Source of the DNA: Pseudomonas putida NBRC 14164
Lineage (GTDB): Bacteria; Pseudomonadota; Gammaproteobacteria; Pseudomonadales; Pseudomonadaceae
Assembly: GCF_000412675.1 (NCBI RefSeq)
Contig: NC_021505.1
Coordinates: forward strand, 3,218,501 to 3,282,500
DNA: 64,000 nt
Reading direction: 5' to 3'
The position numbers and the translations under genes are program-made. Positions 50,430 to 59,161 of the stretch are shown here, one piece after another. Numbering within the stretch: position 1 is the stretch's first letter; every line of letters starts with the position of its first letter. The notes beneath the pieces were generated by a model. The model ran no database searches. It was not told the DNA's origin and was given only the letters and a program-made list of their open reading frames with translations.

Positions 50430-52133
50430 ATGATCGAGGTAACCGAGGTTTCCATTGCCGAGCTGCGCGACGCGCTCGAGTCGGGCCGCACGACGGCGGT
50501 CGAGCTGGTCAAGGCTTACCTGGCGCGTATCGACGCCTATGATGGCGCCGACACCGCCACCGCCCTGAATGCTGTCGTGGTACGCAACCCCGAGGCGCTC
50601 AAAGAAGCCGAGGCCTCCGACGCCCGCCGCGCCCAAGGCCAGGTTCTGAGCCCGCTGGATGGCATCCCCTACACCGCCAAGGACAGCTACCTGGTCAAAG
50701 GCCTGACGGCCGCTTCGGGCAGCCCTGCGTTCAAGGACCTGGTAGCCCAACGCGACGCCTTCACCATCGAGCGTCTGCGCGCCGCCGGTGCCGTGTGCCT
50801 GGGCAAGACCAACATGCCGCCCATGGCCAACGGTGGCATGCAGCGCGGCGTGTATGGCCGCGCCGAAAGCCCGTACAACGCCAACTTCCTGACTGCGCCC
50901 TTCGCCTCGGGCTCGTCCAACGGTGCCGGCACCGCCACCGCCGCCAGTTTCAGCGCCTTCGGCCTGGCCGAGGAAACCTGGTCCAGCGGCCGTGGCCCGG
51001 CGTCCAACAATGGCTTGTGCGCCTACACCCCATCGCGCGGCGTGATTTCGGTGCGCGGCAACTGGCCGCTGACCCCGACCATGGACGTGGTGGTGCCTTA
51101 CGCCCGTACCATGGCCGACCTGCTGGAAATCCTCGACGTGGTGGTCGCCGATGACGCTGACAAGCGCGGCGACCTGTGGCGCCTGCAGCCCTGGGTGCCG
51201 ATCCCGGCGGCATCGACTGTGCGCCCTGCCTCTTACCTGGACCTGGCAGTGGATGCCAGCGCACTCAAGGGCAAACGCTTTGGCGTACCGCGCATGTACA
51301 TCAATGCCGATGCCGAAGCAGGCACCTCCGAAAAACCAGGCATCGGTGGCCCGACCGGCCAACGCATCAACACCCGCGCTACTGTAATCGACTTGTGGCA
51401 ACAGGCACGCCAGGCCCTGGAAGCGGCTGGTGCCGAAGTGCTGGAAGTGGACTTTCCGCTGGTGTCCAACTGCGAGGGCGACCGCCCGGGCGCACCGACC
51501 GTTTACAACCGCGGCATCGTCAGCAAGGAGTTCCTGCATGACGAGCTGTGGGAGCTGTCGGGCTGGGCGTTCGACGACTTCCTGCAAGCCAACGGCGACC
51601 CCAAGCTCAACCGCTTGGCCGATGTCGATGGCCCACAGATATTCCCGCACGACCCGGGCACCCTGCCCAACCGCGAGGACGACCTGGCTGCGGGCATGGA
51701 CGAGTACGTCAACATGGCCAAGCGCGGGCTGAAGGCCTGGGACCAGATCGAGACCGTGCCCGATGGCCTGCGCGGCCTGGAGCACACCCGCAAACTGGAC
51801 CTGGAAGACTGGATGGACAACCTGGGCCTGGATGCGGTGCTGTTCCCGACCGTGGCCGATGTAGGCCCGGCCGATGCCGACGTCAACCCGGCATCGGCGG
51901 ACATCGCCTGGAGCAACGGTATCTGGGTGGCCAACGGCAACCTGGCGATCCGTCACCTGGGTGTACCGACCGTCACCGTGCCAATGGGCGTGATGGCCGA
52001 CATCGGCATGCCGGTGGGGCTGACCTTTGCCGGGCGTGCCTATAGCGACAATGCGCTGTTGAGCTTTGGTGCCGCCTTCGAGGCGACCGGCTCGCGCCGG
52101 ATGATCCCGCCGCGCACCCCGGCGCTGGGCTGA
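50430..52133 (+). CDS. amidase-signature family protein with atypical nucleophile motif
   Basis: The 567-residue protein has the amidase-signature fold with catalytic lysine K84 (GIPYTAKDSY) and cis-serine motif GSSNGAG (S162/S163). The usual DTGGSxRxPA nucleophile stretch appears as EETWSSGRGPAS (182-192): Ser186 aligns with the nucleophile, and Arg188, Pro190 and Ala191 are kept, but the GG and Asp are replaced. A related subfamily from memory shares this form, so it may be a natural variant. It should hydrolyse an amide; substrate unknown. The start is ATG 50430, where the family begins, rather than the longer 50343. The gene precedes the YheO/dehydratase pair on the same strand. Confidence 0.82.
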   Translation: MIEVTEVSIAELRDALESGRTTAVELVKAYLARIDAYDGADTATALNAVVVRNPEALKEAEASDARRAQGQVLSPLDGIPYTAKDSYLVKGLTAASGSPAFKDLVAQRDAFTIERLRAAGAVCLGKTNMPPMANGGMQRGVYGRAESPYNANFLTAPFASGSSNGAGTATAASFSAFGLAEETWSSGRGPASNNGLCAYTPSRGVISVRGNWPLTPTMDVVVPYARTMADLLEILDVVVADDADKRGDLWRLQPWVPIPAASTVRPASYLDLAVDASALKGKRFGVPRMYINADAEAGTSEKPGIGGPTGQRINTRATVIDLWQQARQALEAAGAEVLEVDFPLVSNCEGDRPGAPTVYNRGIVSKEFLHDELWELSGWAFDDFLQANGDPKLNRLADVDGPQIFPHDPGTLPNREDDLAAGMDEYVNMAKRGLKAWDQIETVPDGLRGLEHTRKLDLEDWMDNLGLDAVLFPTVADVGPADADVNPASADIAWSNGIWVANGNLAIRHLGVPTVTVPMGVMADIGMPVGLTFAGRAYSDNALLSFGAAFEATGSRRMIPPRTPALG

Positions 52134-52142
52134 CTTTTACAA

Positions 52143-52159
52143 GGGCCGCTTTGCGGCCC
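52143..52159 (+). terminator. hairpin after the amidase gene
   Basis: GGGCCGC (52143-52149) and GCGGCCC (52153-52159) pair over a TTT loop, 9 bp beyond the amidase stop. It lacks a T-run but probably separates the amidase from the following regulator. Confidence 0.6.
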
Positions 52160-52162
52160 ATC

Positions 52163-52223
52163 GCAGATCGCTTAATTCAACTCAATGTGTAAAAATACAC
52201 AAAATGTTGATTTTGCGATCTGC
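52163..52223. promoter_or_regulatory. 61-bp nested dyad directly before the YheO-type gene
   Basis: Three inverted pairs share one axis: GCAGATCGC (52163-52171) with GCGATCTGC (52215-52223); TCAAC (52177-52181) with GTTGA (52206-52210); TGTGTA (52186-52191) with TACACA (52196-52201) around AAAA. The spacers are near-equal (5/4 and 4/4). The right outer arm ends one base before the chosen ATG at 52225. It could be a multi-dimer operator or an mRNA hairpin hiding the start. Confidence 0.7.
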
Positions 52224-52224
52224 C

Positions 52225-52899
52225 ATGCCTATCCCCCCCAGCGAAGAACGCCACCTCACACTCACGGTGCTCAAGGCCGCCATCCAGGCCTTGGGCAGCG
52301 TTGCCGCACGCAACATGGAAATCCTTCTGCACGACCTGGATCACCCGGAGCATTCCGTGGTGGCGATCGTCAACGGTCACCTCTCCGGCCGCAGCGTCGG
52401 CAGCCCGATCCTCGCCGCCCCAGAGCAGGACCAAGGCTTCAAGGCACTGATGCAGGCCTCAGCGGACCAGCACGGCAGCGAGCCGGTGGTACTGCCCGAC
52501 TACCCCACCACGCTGAAGGGCCGCACCCTGCGCAGCGCCACCGCGATCTTTCGCGACAGCACCGGCCACCCCTTCGCCAGCCTCTGCGTCAACACCGACG
52601 TCACCGGCCTGGACGCCGCCATGAACTTTCTCCAGCAGTTCCAACCGCTGGGGGCCACGCCTGCCGTCAACGAACCCGCCGACATGGAACTGCTGATGAG
52701 CGAGATCATCCAGGCTTCCCTGCAACGCAGCGGCCAAGGGCGGATGAACAAACAGGCCAAGGTTGAAGCCGTGCGGGTCATGCAGGAGCGCGGCCTGTTC
52801 ATCGTCAAGGGCGGCGTGGAAAAGGCCGCCAGTGCGCTCGGCGTAACCCGCTACACCATTTACAACTACCTTGAACAATTACGCGGAACCAGCCAATGA
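52225..52899 (+). CDS. YheO-family PAS/helix-turn-helix transcriptional regulator
   Basis: The 224-residue protein has the YheO-like PAS domain (about 15-120; NMEILLHDLDHPEHSVVAIV, SATAIFRDSTGHPFASLCVN). A C-terminal HTH region contains EAVRVMQERGLFIVKGGVEK and the recognition part ASALGVTRYTIYNYLEQL. Its end overlaps the next gene by ATGA, so the regulator and the PLP dehydratase are coupled and the regulator probably controls that enzyme. No clear Shine-Dalgarno sequence is present because the region is occupied by the dyad. An alternative ATG at 52204 lies inside the dyad. Confidence 0.87.
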   Translation: MPIPPSEERHLTLTVLKAAIQALGSVAARNMEILLHDLDHPEHSVVAIVNGHLSGRSVGSPILAAPEQDQGFKALMQASADQHGSEPVVLPDYPTTLKGRTLRSATAIFRDSTGHPFASLCVNTDVTGLDAAMNFLQQFQPLGATPAVNEPADMELLMSEIIQASLQRSGQGRMNKQAKVEAVRVMQERGLFIVKGGVEKAASALGVTRYTIYNYLEQLRGTSQ

Positions 52900-53813
52900 C
52901 CTTGCATATCCACACCCCCCTGATCGAATCCCGCTCGCTGTCGTTGGCTGCGGGCCGAAACGTCTGGCTCAAGCTCGATGCCCTGCAACCTTGCGGCTCA
53001 TTCAAACTGCGCGGGGTGGGCCACGCCTGCGAAGTGCATCAGGCCCGTGGCGCCCGGCAGTTCATCTCATCGTCGGGCGGCAATGCCGGCCTGGCGGTGG
53101 CCTATGCAGGGCGCAAACTGGGTGTGCCGGTGACCGTGGTAGTCCCCGAGACCACCACCGAGCGGGCCAAGGAGCTGCTGCGCCTGGAAGACGCCAACGT
53201 GGTGGTGCATGGCAGCTCTTGGCAAGAGGCCAACGCCCTGGCGCAGACCTTGGTGGGGCCGGATGATGCGTTCATCCACCCGTTTGACGATCCGCTGCTG
53301 TGGGCCGGGCATGCCAGCCTGATCGATGAAGTCGCCGAAGCAGGCGTCAAACCGGACGCCGTGGTGCTGTCGGTGGGCGGTGGCGGCTTGCTCAGCGGCG
53401 TGGTCCAGGGGCTGCAGCGCAATGGCTGGGGTGATGTCCCGGTGCTGGCGGTGGAAACCCACGGCGCCGCGTCGCTGCATGCGGCCATGCAGGCGGGGCA
53501 TTCGGTCGAGCTGGAGCGCATCGCCTCGGTGGCGACCTCGCTGGGGGCAAAGCGGGTAGCCGATCAGGCGCTGGCCTGCGCGCAGCAACACCCGGTGCAC
53601 AGCCACCTGGTCAGCGATCGTGCAGCGCTGGAAGCCTGTGAGCGGTTCCTGCTGGACCATCGCGTGCTGGTCGAGCCAGCGTGTGGAGCGGCGCTGGCAT
53701 TGGCGTATGCGCCGGGCGCCTTGGCGCAATACCAGAATGTGCTGGTGGTGGTTTGTGGTGGTGCTACGGCAACGCTTGAGCAAATTCGGGCGTGGCTGCA
53801 GCAAGCCGATTGA
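52896..53813 (+). CDS. PLP-dependent serine/threonine dehydratase-like enzyme
   Basis: The 305-residue fold-type II PLP enzyme has the Schiff-base lysine in CGSFKLRG (K37). The phosphate-binding glycine loop is in SVGGGGLLSG, and SSGGNAGLAVAYAGRKLGV is near residues 48-66. Length and pattern match the short eukaryotic-type L-serine dehydratases without a C-terminal regulatory domain. It likely deaminates L-serine, L-threonine or a related amino acid to a keto acid. ATG 52896 overlaps the YheO-type regulator stop. The cognate amino acid is not readable. Confidence 0.87.
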   Translation: MTLHIHTPLIESRSLSLAAGRNVWLKLDALQPCGSFKLRGVGHACEVHQARGARQFISSSGGNAGLAVAYAGRKLGVPVTVVVPETTTERAKELLRLEDANVVVHGSSWQEANALAQTLVGPDDAFIHPFDDPLLWAGHASLIDEVAEAGVKPDAVVLSVGGGGLLSGVVQGLQRNGWGDVPVLAVETHGAASLHAAMQAGHSVELERIASVATSLGAKRVADQALACAQQHPVHSHLVSDRAALEACERFLLDHRVLVEPACGAALALAYAPGALAQYQNVLVVVCGGATATLEQIRAWLQQAD

Positions 53814-54000
53814 GGCTGCCACCTGTCGGTGGTGATTACGTTAGTCACATGCGCCTGTTCTACTGAGCCCGCCGCAACCGGAAAAATGCCCTCGCAACGG
53901 CGTCAACCCTGACGAAATGCGTATCGCACCCTTTCGGTCTGCGGCAAGTGAAGGCACAATGCGTGTCCTTTTTTTGGCCGGCCTGGCCGGGGGCCTTTAA

Positions 54001-55098
54001 ATGATCAAGACGCCGTATTACCTCATCGATAAAACCAAGCTGCTCAGCAACATGGAGAAGATCGCCTACGTGCGTGAACACTCCGGTGCCAAGGCGCTGC
54101 TTGCCCTCAAGTGCTTCGCCACCTGGTCGGTCTTCGACTTGATGCAGCAGTACATGGACGGCACCACCTCGTCCTCCCTCTTCGAGCTCAAGCTCGGCCG
54201 CCAGAAGTTCGCCGGCGAGACCCACGCCTACAGCGTGGCCTGGGCCGACGACGAGGTCGAGGAAATGCTCGAGAACTGCGACAAGATCATCTTCAACTCG
54301 ATCGGCCAGCTGCAGCGCTTTGCCGAACAGTCCGAAGGCAAGGTGCGCGGCCTGCGCGTCAACCCGCAGGTCAGCAGCTCTGACTACCTGCTGGCCGACC
54401 CGGCACGTCCGTTCAGCCGCCTGGGCGAATGGGACCCTGCCAAGATCGAGCAGGTGATCGAACAGATCTCCGGCTTCATGTTCCACAACAACTGCGAGAA
54501 CGGCGACTTCGGCCTGTTCGACAAGATGCTCACGCACATCGAAGAGCGCTTCGGTCACCTGCTGCACAAGGTCGAGTGGGTCAGCCTCGGTGGCGGCATC
54601 CACTTCACCGGTGAAGACTATGCGGTAGACGCCTTCTGCGCACGCCTCAAAGCCTTCTCGGAGAAGTACGGCGTGCAGGTGTACCTGGAGCCGGGCGAAG
54701 CGGCCATCACCAACAGCGCCTCGCTGGAAGTGACCGTGCTCGACACCCTGTACAACGGCAAGCACCTGGCCGTGGTCGACAGCTCGATTGAAGCGCACCT
54801 GCTCGACCTGCTGATCTACCGCCTCAACGCCAAGATGGCCCCCAACGACGGCGAGCACACCTACATGGTCTGCGGCAAGTCGTGCCTGGCCGGTGACATC
54901 TTCGGCGAGTACCAATTCGATCGCCCGTTGGCCATTGGCGATCGCCTGTCGTTCATCGACACGGCGGGTTACACCATGGTCAAGAAAAACTGGTTCAACG
55001 GTCTGAAAATGCCATCCATCGTGGTCAAGCAACTCGACGGCAGCGTCGAAGTCGTCCGCGAGTTCGGTTTTGAAGACTACGTTTCCAGCCTGTCGTAA
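54001..55098 (+). CDS. nspC: carboxynorspermidine/carboxyspermidine decarboxylase
   Basis: The 365-residue PLP decarboxylase has the alanine-racemase-like barrel. The PLP lysine is in ALLALKCFATWSVF near residue 40, VSLGGGIHF is near residue 199, and VCGKSCLAGDIFGEY contributes the active-site cysteine near 296. It decarboxylates carboxynorspermidine or carboxyspermidine, the last step of the alternative (SpeE-independent) polyamine route. It precedes the synthase gene by 33 bp in the same operon. Confidence 0.92.
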   Translation: MIKTPYYLIDKTKLLSNMEKIAYVREHSGAKALLALKCFATWSVFDLMQQYMDGTTSSSLFELKLGRQKFAGETHAYSVAWADDEVEEMLENCDKIIFNSIGQLQRFAEQSEGKVRGLRVNPQVSSSDYLLADPARPFSRLGEWDPAKIEQVIEQISGFMFHNNCENGDFGLFDKMLTHIEERFGHLLHKVEWVSLGGGIHFTGEDYAVDAFCARLKAFSEKYGVQVYLEPGEAAITNSASLEVTVLDTLYNGKHLAVVDSSIEAHLLDLLIYRLNAKMAPNDGEHTYMVCGKSCLAGDIFGEYQFDRPLAIGDRLSFIDTAGYTMVKKNWFNGLKMPSIVVKQLDGSVEVVREFGFEDYVSSLS

Positions 55099-55131
55099 GG
55101 CCGGCTTTCCAAGTAAGGAGCAAAAGGTAAA

Positions 55132-56376
55132 TTGAAGAAGAACGTTCTTATCATTGGTGCAGGAGGTGTCGCCAAGGTGGTGGCCCACAAGTGCGCACAG
55201 CATAACGACGAACTGGGTCGTATCGCTATCGCGTCACGGAACATCTCCAAATGCCAGGCCATCATCGACAGCGTCAAGGCCAAGGGTAGCCTCAAGGTAC
55301 CCGCCGACATCCAGGCCTTCTCGCTCAATGCCCTCGATGTCGAGGCAACCAAGGCGCTGATCCGCGAGACCGAATCGCAGATCGTGATCAACGTAGGTTC
55401 CGCCTTCCTCAACATGTCGGTGCTGCGTGCCTGCATCGATACGGGTGTCGCCTATCTGGACACCGCCATCCACGAAGAGCCGGGCAAGATTTGCGAGACC
55501 CCGCCGTGGTACGGCAACTACGAGTGGAAACACCTCGAAGAGTGCCAGGCAAAGAACATTACAGCCATTCTCGGCGTCGGTTTCGACCCGGGTGTGGTAA
55601 ACAGCTACGCCAAACTGGCGCAGCAGCAGTATTTCGACAGCATTGATTCGATCGACATTCTCGACGTCAATGCCGGTTCGCATGGCAAGTACTTTGCCAC
55701 CAACTTCGACCCGGAAATCAACTTCCGCGAGTTCACCGGGCAAGTGTGGAGCTGGCAGAACAGCCAGTGGACCAGCAACACCATGTTCGAGGTCAAGCGT
55801 ACCGACGACCTGCCCGTGGTAGGTTCGCAAAACCTGTACCTGACCGGCCACGACGAAGTTCACTCGATTTCGAAGAACCTCAACGTACCGAACGTGCGTT
55901 TCTGGATGAGCTTCGGCGAGCACTACATCAATGTGTTCACCGTGCTGAAAAACCTGGGCCTGCTCAGCGAGCAACCGGTGAAAACCGCCGAAGGCCTGGA
56001 AGTGGTACCGCTGAAAGTGGTCAAGGCCGTACTGCCAGACCCGGCCTCCCTGGCCCCTGGCTACACCGGCAAGACCTGCATCGGTGACCTGGTCAAGGGC
56101 ACCAAGGATGGCCAGCCGCGCGAAGTGTTCATCTACAACGTGGCTGACCACGAAGAAGCCTACGCCGAGACCGACAGCCAGGGCATTTCCTACACCGCCG
56201 GTGTACCGCCAGTGGCTGCTGCCCTGCTGGTTGCCCGTGGCGAATGGGATGCCAAGCGCATGGTCAACGTCGAGGAGCTGCCAGCCGAGCCGTTCCTCAA
56301 GGCGCTGGACGTGATGGGCCTGCCAACCTGCGTCAAGGATGAAAAAGGCGATCGTCCTTGGGACGCTGAAGCCTAA
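55132..56376 (+). CDS. carboxynorspermidine/carboxyspermidine synthase (saccharopine dehydrogenase family)
   Basis: The 414-residue NADPH-dependent enzyme begins with the Rossmann motif LIIGAGGVAKVVAHK (residues 5-19). It contains ETPPWYGNYEWKHL, the GVGFDPGVVNSYAKLA segment near residue 147, and the lysine/saccharopine-dehydrogenase C-terminal half. It condenses aspartate semialdehyde with a diamine (diaminopropane or putrescine), and the product goes to the decarboxylase encoded upstream. It starts at TTG 55132 with AAGGAG about 11 nt before. A strong terminator closes the operon. Confidence 0.9.
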   Translation: MKKNVLIIGAGGVAKVVAHKCAQHNDELGRIAIASRNISKCQAIIDSVKAKGSLKVPADIQAFSLNALDVEATKALIRETESQIVINVGSAFLNMSVLRACIDTGVAYLDTAIHEEPGKICETPPWYGNYEWKHLEECQAKNITAILGVGFDPGVVNSYAKLAQQQYFDSIDSIDILDVNAGSHGKYFATNFDPEINFREFTGQVWSWQNSQWTSNTMFEVKRTDDLPVVGSQNLYLTGHDEVHSISKNLNVPNVRFWMSFGEHYINVFTVLKNLGLLSEQPVKTAEGLEVVPLKVVKAVLPDPASLAPGYTGKTCIGDLVKGTKDGQPREVFIYNVADHEEAYAETDSQGISYTAGVPPVAAALLVARGEWDAKRMVNVEELPAEPFLKALDVMGLPTCVKDEKGDRPWDAEA

Positions 56377-56384
56377 GTAACAAA

Positions 56385-56414
56385 CAGAAGGGGCGCCACA
56401 TGGCGCCCCTTCTG
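56385..56414 (+). terminator. strong hairpin terminator of the polyamine operon
   Basis: CAGAAGGGGCGCCA (56385-56398) and TGGCGCCCCTTCTG (56401-56414) are perfect 14-bp arms around CA, 8 bp after the synthase stop, followed by CGTTTCC. Confidence 0.85.
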
Positions 56415-56427
56415 CGTTTCCAGGCCT

Positions 56428-56515
56428 GGCCTCTTCGCGGGCTCGCCCGCTCCCACAGGTAACGTGCTTCTCAGGCCTCAAGTTATCCTGTGGGGGGGCA
56501 AGCCCGCGAAGAGGC
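56428..56515. repeat. inverted pair of REP elements
   Basis: GGCCTCTTCGCGGGCTCGCC...CCCACAGG (56428-56458) and CCTGTGGG...GCCCGCGAAGAGGCC (56487-56515) are near-complementary REP copies facing each other across 28 bp. This second BIME-like pair lies between the convergent polyamine and methyltransferase genes. Confidence 0.85.
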
Positions 56516-56532
56516 CCGTGCAGGACTACACC

Positions 56533-57579
56533 CTACTTCCGCGCCTCAAGAATGAGGTTGAACGGCGTCTGCGTCGCACGCCGGAACCGGCTGAACCCCG
56601 CCTCCTCGAACACCGCCCGCAACCGCGCCTCCCCGGCTTGCGCGCCCAGCCCCAAGCCCACCTCCTGCGACAGCGAATTCGGCGTGCAGATGAAGGTAGA
56701 CGCTGCGTAGAACAAGCGCCCTACCGGCGTCAGGTTGCCGTCCAGCGAATCCTCGGCAAAAGGTTCGACCAGCATGACCGTGCCGTCGGCCTTCAACGCC
56801 CGATAGGCATGCTTGGCCGCCCCCACCGGGTCGCCCATGTCGTGCAGGCAATCGAAGAAACACACCAGGTCATGGTCATGCCCCGGGTAATCCTTCGCAC
56901 TGGCCTGCTGAAAACTCACCCGCTCGGCTAGCCCCGCCTCACGCGCACGATCGTTGGCGGTGGTGATGGAAGGCCCGTGGTAGTCGTAGCCGACAAAGGT
57001 AGACGCTGGAAACGCCTGGGCCATGACCAGCGTCGAGGCGCCATGCCCGCAGCCTACATCCGCGACCTTGGCGCCCGCCTGTAGCTTGGCCACTACACCC
57101 TCGAGCGCTGGCAACCACTCAGCGACCAGAAACGTACGGTAGCCCGGCCGGAAAAACCGCTCGGTACCGCTGAACATGCACGGGTGGTGGTCCCCCCAGG
57201 CCAGCCCGCCATCGCCGCGCATGGCCGCGACCAGCTTGTCCTTGTCATGGAACAGCGCAGCGATCACTGCGGCCCCACCGGCCATGTAAGCCGGGGAGTC
57301 CTCCAGCGCCAAGGCCATGGCCTGCTCTTCGGGCAGCACAAAAGAGCCCTTGTCGTGTGCCATGTAACCCGAAGCGGCCTGGGCGTTCAGCCATTCGCGC
57401 ACCAGCCGCGGATGGCAGCCGGTTTTTTCCGCCAGTGCTTCGGGGGTAGTTGGCTGGCTATCGGCCATCGCTCGATACAACCCCAGTTCATCGCCCAGGA
57501 TGACATTGGCCAGGGTCGCCGCTGCACCCATGTCGCCCACCAGCTTGCCCATGAAATCGTGAAGCCTTGCCTCGTCCAT
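56533..57579 (-). CDS. class I SAM-dependent methyltransferase with winged-helix N-terminus
   Basis: The 348-residue protein has an N-terminal dimerisation/winged-helix region (about 15-90, ILGDELGLYRAMADSQPTTP). A Rossmann-like methyltransferase domain follows with the SAM motif VADVGCGHGASTLVMAQAFP near residues 171-190, VGYDYHG, and DHDLVCFFDCLHDMGDP. This layout is that of small-molecule O/C/N-methyltransferases. The acceptor is unknown. It is divergent from ugd across 244 bp. Confidence 0.85.
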   Translation of the reverse strand: MDEARLHDFMGKLVGDMGAAATLANVILGDELGLYRAMADSQPTTPEALAEKTGCHPRLVREWLNAQAASGYMAHDKGSFVLPEEQAMALALEDSPAYMAGGAAVIAALFHDKDKLVAAMRGDGGLAWGDHHPCMFSGTERFFRPGYRTFLVAEWLPALEGVVAKLQAGAKVADVGCGHGASTLVMAQAFPASTFVGYDYHGPSITTANDRAREAGLAERVSFQQASAKDYPGHDHDLVCFFDCLHDMGDPVGAAKHAYRALKADGTVMLVEPFAEDSLDGNLTPVGRLFYAASTFICTPNSLSQEVGLGLGAQAGEARLRAVFEEAGFSRFRRATQTPFNLILEARK

Positions 57580-57823
57580 GACCTGCCCTCCTCTGCAAGA
57601 AGGCCATCGCCAGCGAGGGAACTCCGATCCGGGGAGGCGGTGGTCGGTTCAAGGGTTTGTGCTCGCCCTACAGCGCGTTATCGCGAGCACTCGGTAAGTC
57701 TAGATCTTCTGCACATACGCGACGAGATCCCGTCTAAATAGCGGCGGAATTCCTCCTTCAGGTAACAATTCCTAAACAAGACTGTGACATTTTTTTTCAG
57801 CTTTCTTATCAAGGAGCGGAAAG

Positions 57824-59161
57824 ATGAAAGTCACGGTTTTTGGTACCGGCTATGTCGGCCTCACCCAGGCAGTGTGCCTGGCCCAGGTGGGGCACTCGGT
57901 GTTGTGCATGGATGTCGACGCCGAGCGGGTTGCCACCCTTAATGCAGGCCATTGCCCGATCTTCGAGCCCGGCCTTGCGCCGATGCTGGAGAAAAACCTG
58001 GCCTGTGGCCGCCTGCGCTTCACCACCGACGCCAGGGCAGCAGCCAATTACGCCAGGCTGCAGTTCATTGCAGTCGGCACACCGCCGCAAGCCGATGGCA
58101 GCGCTGACCTGAAGCAGGTTTTTGCCGTGGTCGACAGCATTCTCGAACATGCTGACGGCGCCAAGGTGATCGTCAACAAGTCCACCGCCCCGGTCGGCAC
58201 GGTGCACCGCATCAAGTCGCGCATAGCCCAGGCCGTCGCCGACCCCGCTCGCTTCCAGGTAATCAGCAACCCGGAGTTTCTCAAGGAAGGCTCGGCCGTG
58301 GACGACTGCATGCGGCCGGACCGCATCATCATCGGCGGCGCCGAACCGGCCGAAGTGGAGTTGCTGCGCGAGCTGTACCTGCCGTTCAGCCGCAACCGCG
58401 AAAAACTCATGGTCATGGATGCACGCAGCGCCGAGCTGACCAAGTACGCGGCCAACTGCATGCTGGCGACCAAAATTTCCTTCATCAACGAAATCGCCAA
58501 CCTGGCCGAGCACCTGGGGGCCGATATCGAAATGGTGCGCCGCGGCATCGGCTCCGACCCGCGCATCGGTTACGACTTCATCTACGCCGGCTGCGGCTTT
58601 GGCGGCTCGTGCTTCCCCAAGGACCTGCAAGCCCTGCGCCGCAGCGCCGAAGCTGAAGGCTTCGAGCCGCAGTTGCTGCGTGCGGTGGAGTCGGTCAACG
58701 AACATCAGAAGGGTCGGCTGTTCAGCAAGATCCAGCGGCATTATCCCGATGGCCTGCGCGGCAAGGTATTCGCCCTGTGGGGGTTGTCGTTCAAGCCCAA
58801 CACCAATGACATCCGCGAAGCCTCCAGCCGAATCTTGCTGGAAGCGCTGTGGGCTGCTGGCGCGCGAGTGCAGGCTCACGACCCGCAGGCGATGGACGAA
58901 ATCCTGCGGCATTACGGCCCGCGCACCGATTTGCAGCTGGTGCCGTGCAAGGACGATGCGCTGGAGGGCGCCGATGCCCTGGTCATCGTCACAGAGTGGC
59001 AGGACTACCGTGTGCTGAATCTGGACAAAGTGCCGGATCTGTTGGCCGATCGAGTGGTGTTCGACGGCCGCAACCTGTTCGAACCCGAGCACATGGCCGC
59101 TGCCGGCCTGACTTACTACGGTATCGGCCGAGGCCAGGTGCAGCCAGCATGCCCGTACTGA
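57824..59161 (+). CDS. ugd: UDP-glucose 6-dehydrogenase
   Basis: The 445-residue enzyme oxidises UDP-glucose to UDP-glucuronate with two NAD+. Visible features are the Rossmann motif FGTGYVGLTQAVCLA (6-20), the catalytic K207 in LTKYAANCML, and the nucleophile C263 in GCGFGGSCFPKD. AAGGAGCGG precedes ATG 57824. It is the first gene of a five-gene uronic-acid operon and overlaps the epimerase gene by 13 bp. Its product is the substrate of that epimerase. Confidence 0.95.
   Translation: MKVTVFGTGYVGLTQAVCLAQVGHSVLCMDVDAERVATLNAGHCPIFEPGLAPMLEKNLACGRLRFTTDARAAANYARLQFIAVGTPPQADGSADLKQVFAVVDSILEHADGAKVIVNKSTAPVGTVHRIKSRIAQAVADPARFQVISNPEFLKEGSAVDDCMRPDRIIIGGAEPAEVELLRELYLPFSRNREKLMVMDARSAELTKYAANCMLATKISFINEIANLAEHLGADIEMVRRGIGSDPRIGYDFIYAGCGFGGSCFPKDLQALRRSAEAEGFEPQLLRAVESVNEHQKGRLFSKIQRHYPDGLRGKVFALWGLSFKPNTNDIREASSRILLEALWAAGARVQAHDPQAMDEILRHYGPRTDLQLVPCKDDALEGADALVIVTEWQDYRVLNLDKVPDLLADRVVFDGRNLFEPEHMAAAGLTYYGIGRGQVQPACPY

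Noticed and set aside
56385..56515. CRISPR-like alternating palindromes
   Set aside because: The elements are one terminator hairpin and two opposed REP copies, with no array of equal-length spacers. No CRISPR array was seen anywhere in the window.
58849..59148. N-terminal extension of the epimerase ORF inside ugd
   Set aside because: It is an alternative-frame readthrough of ugd coding sequence; the epimerase Rossmann motif begins right after ATG 59149.
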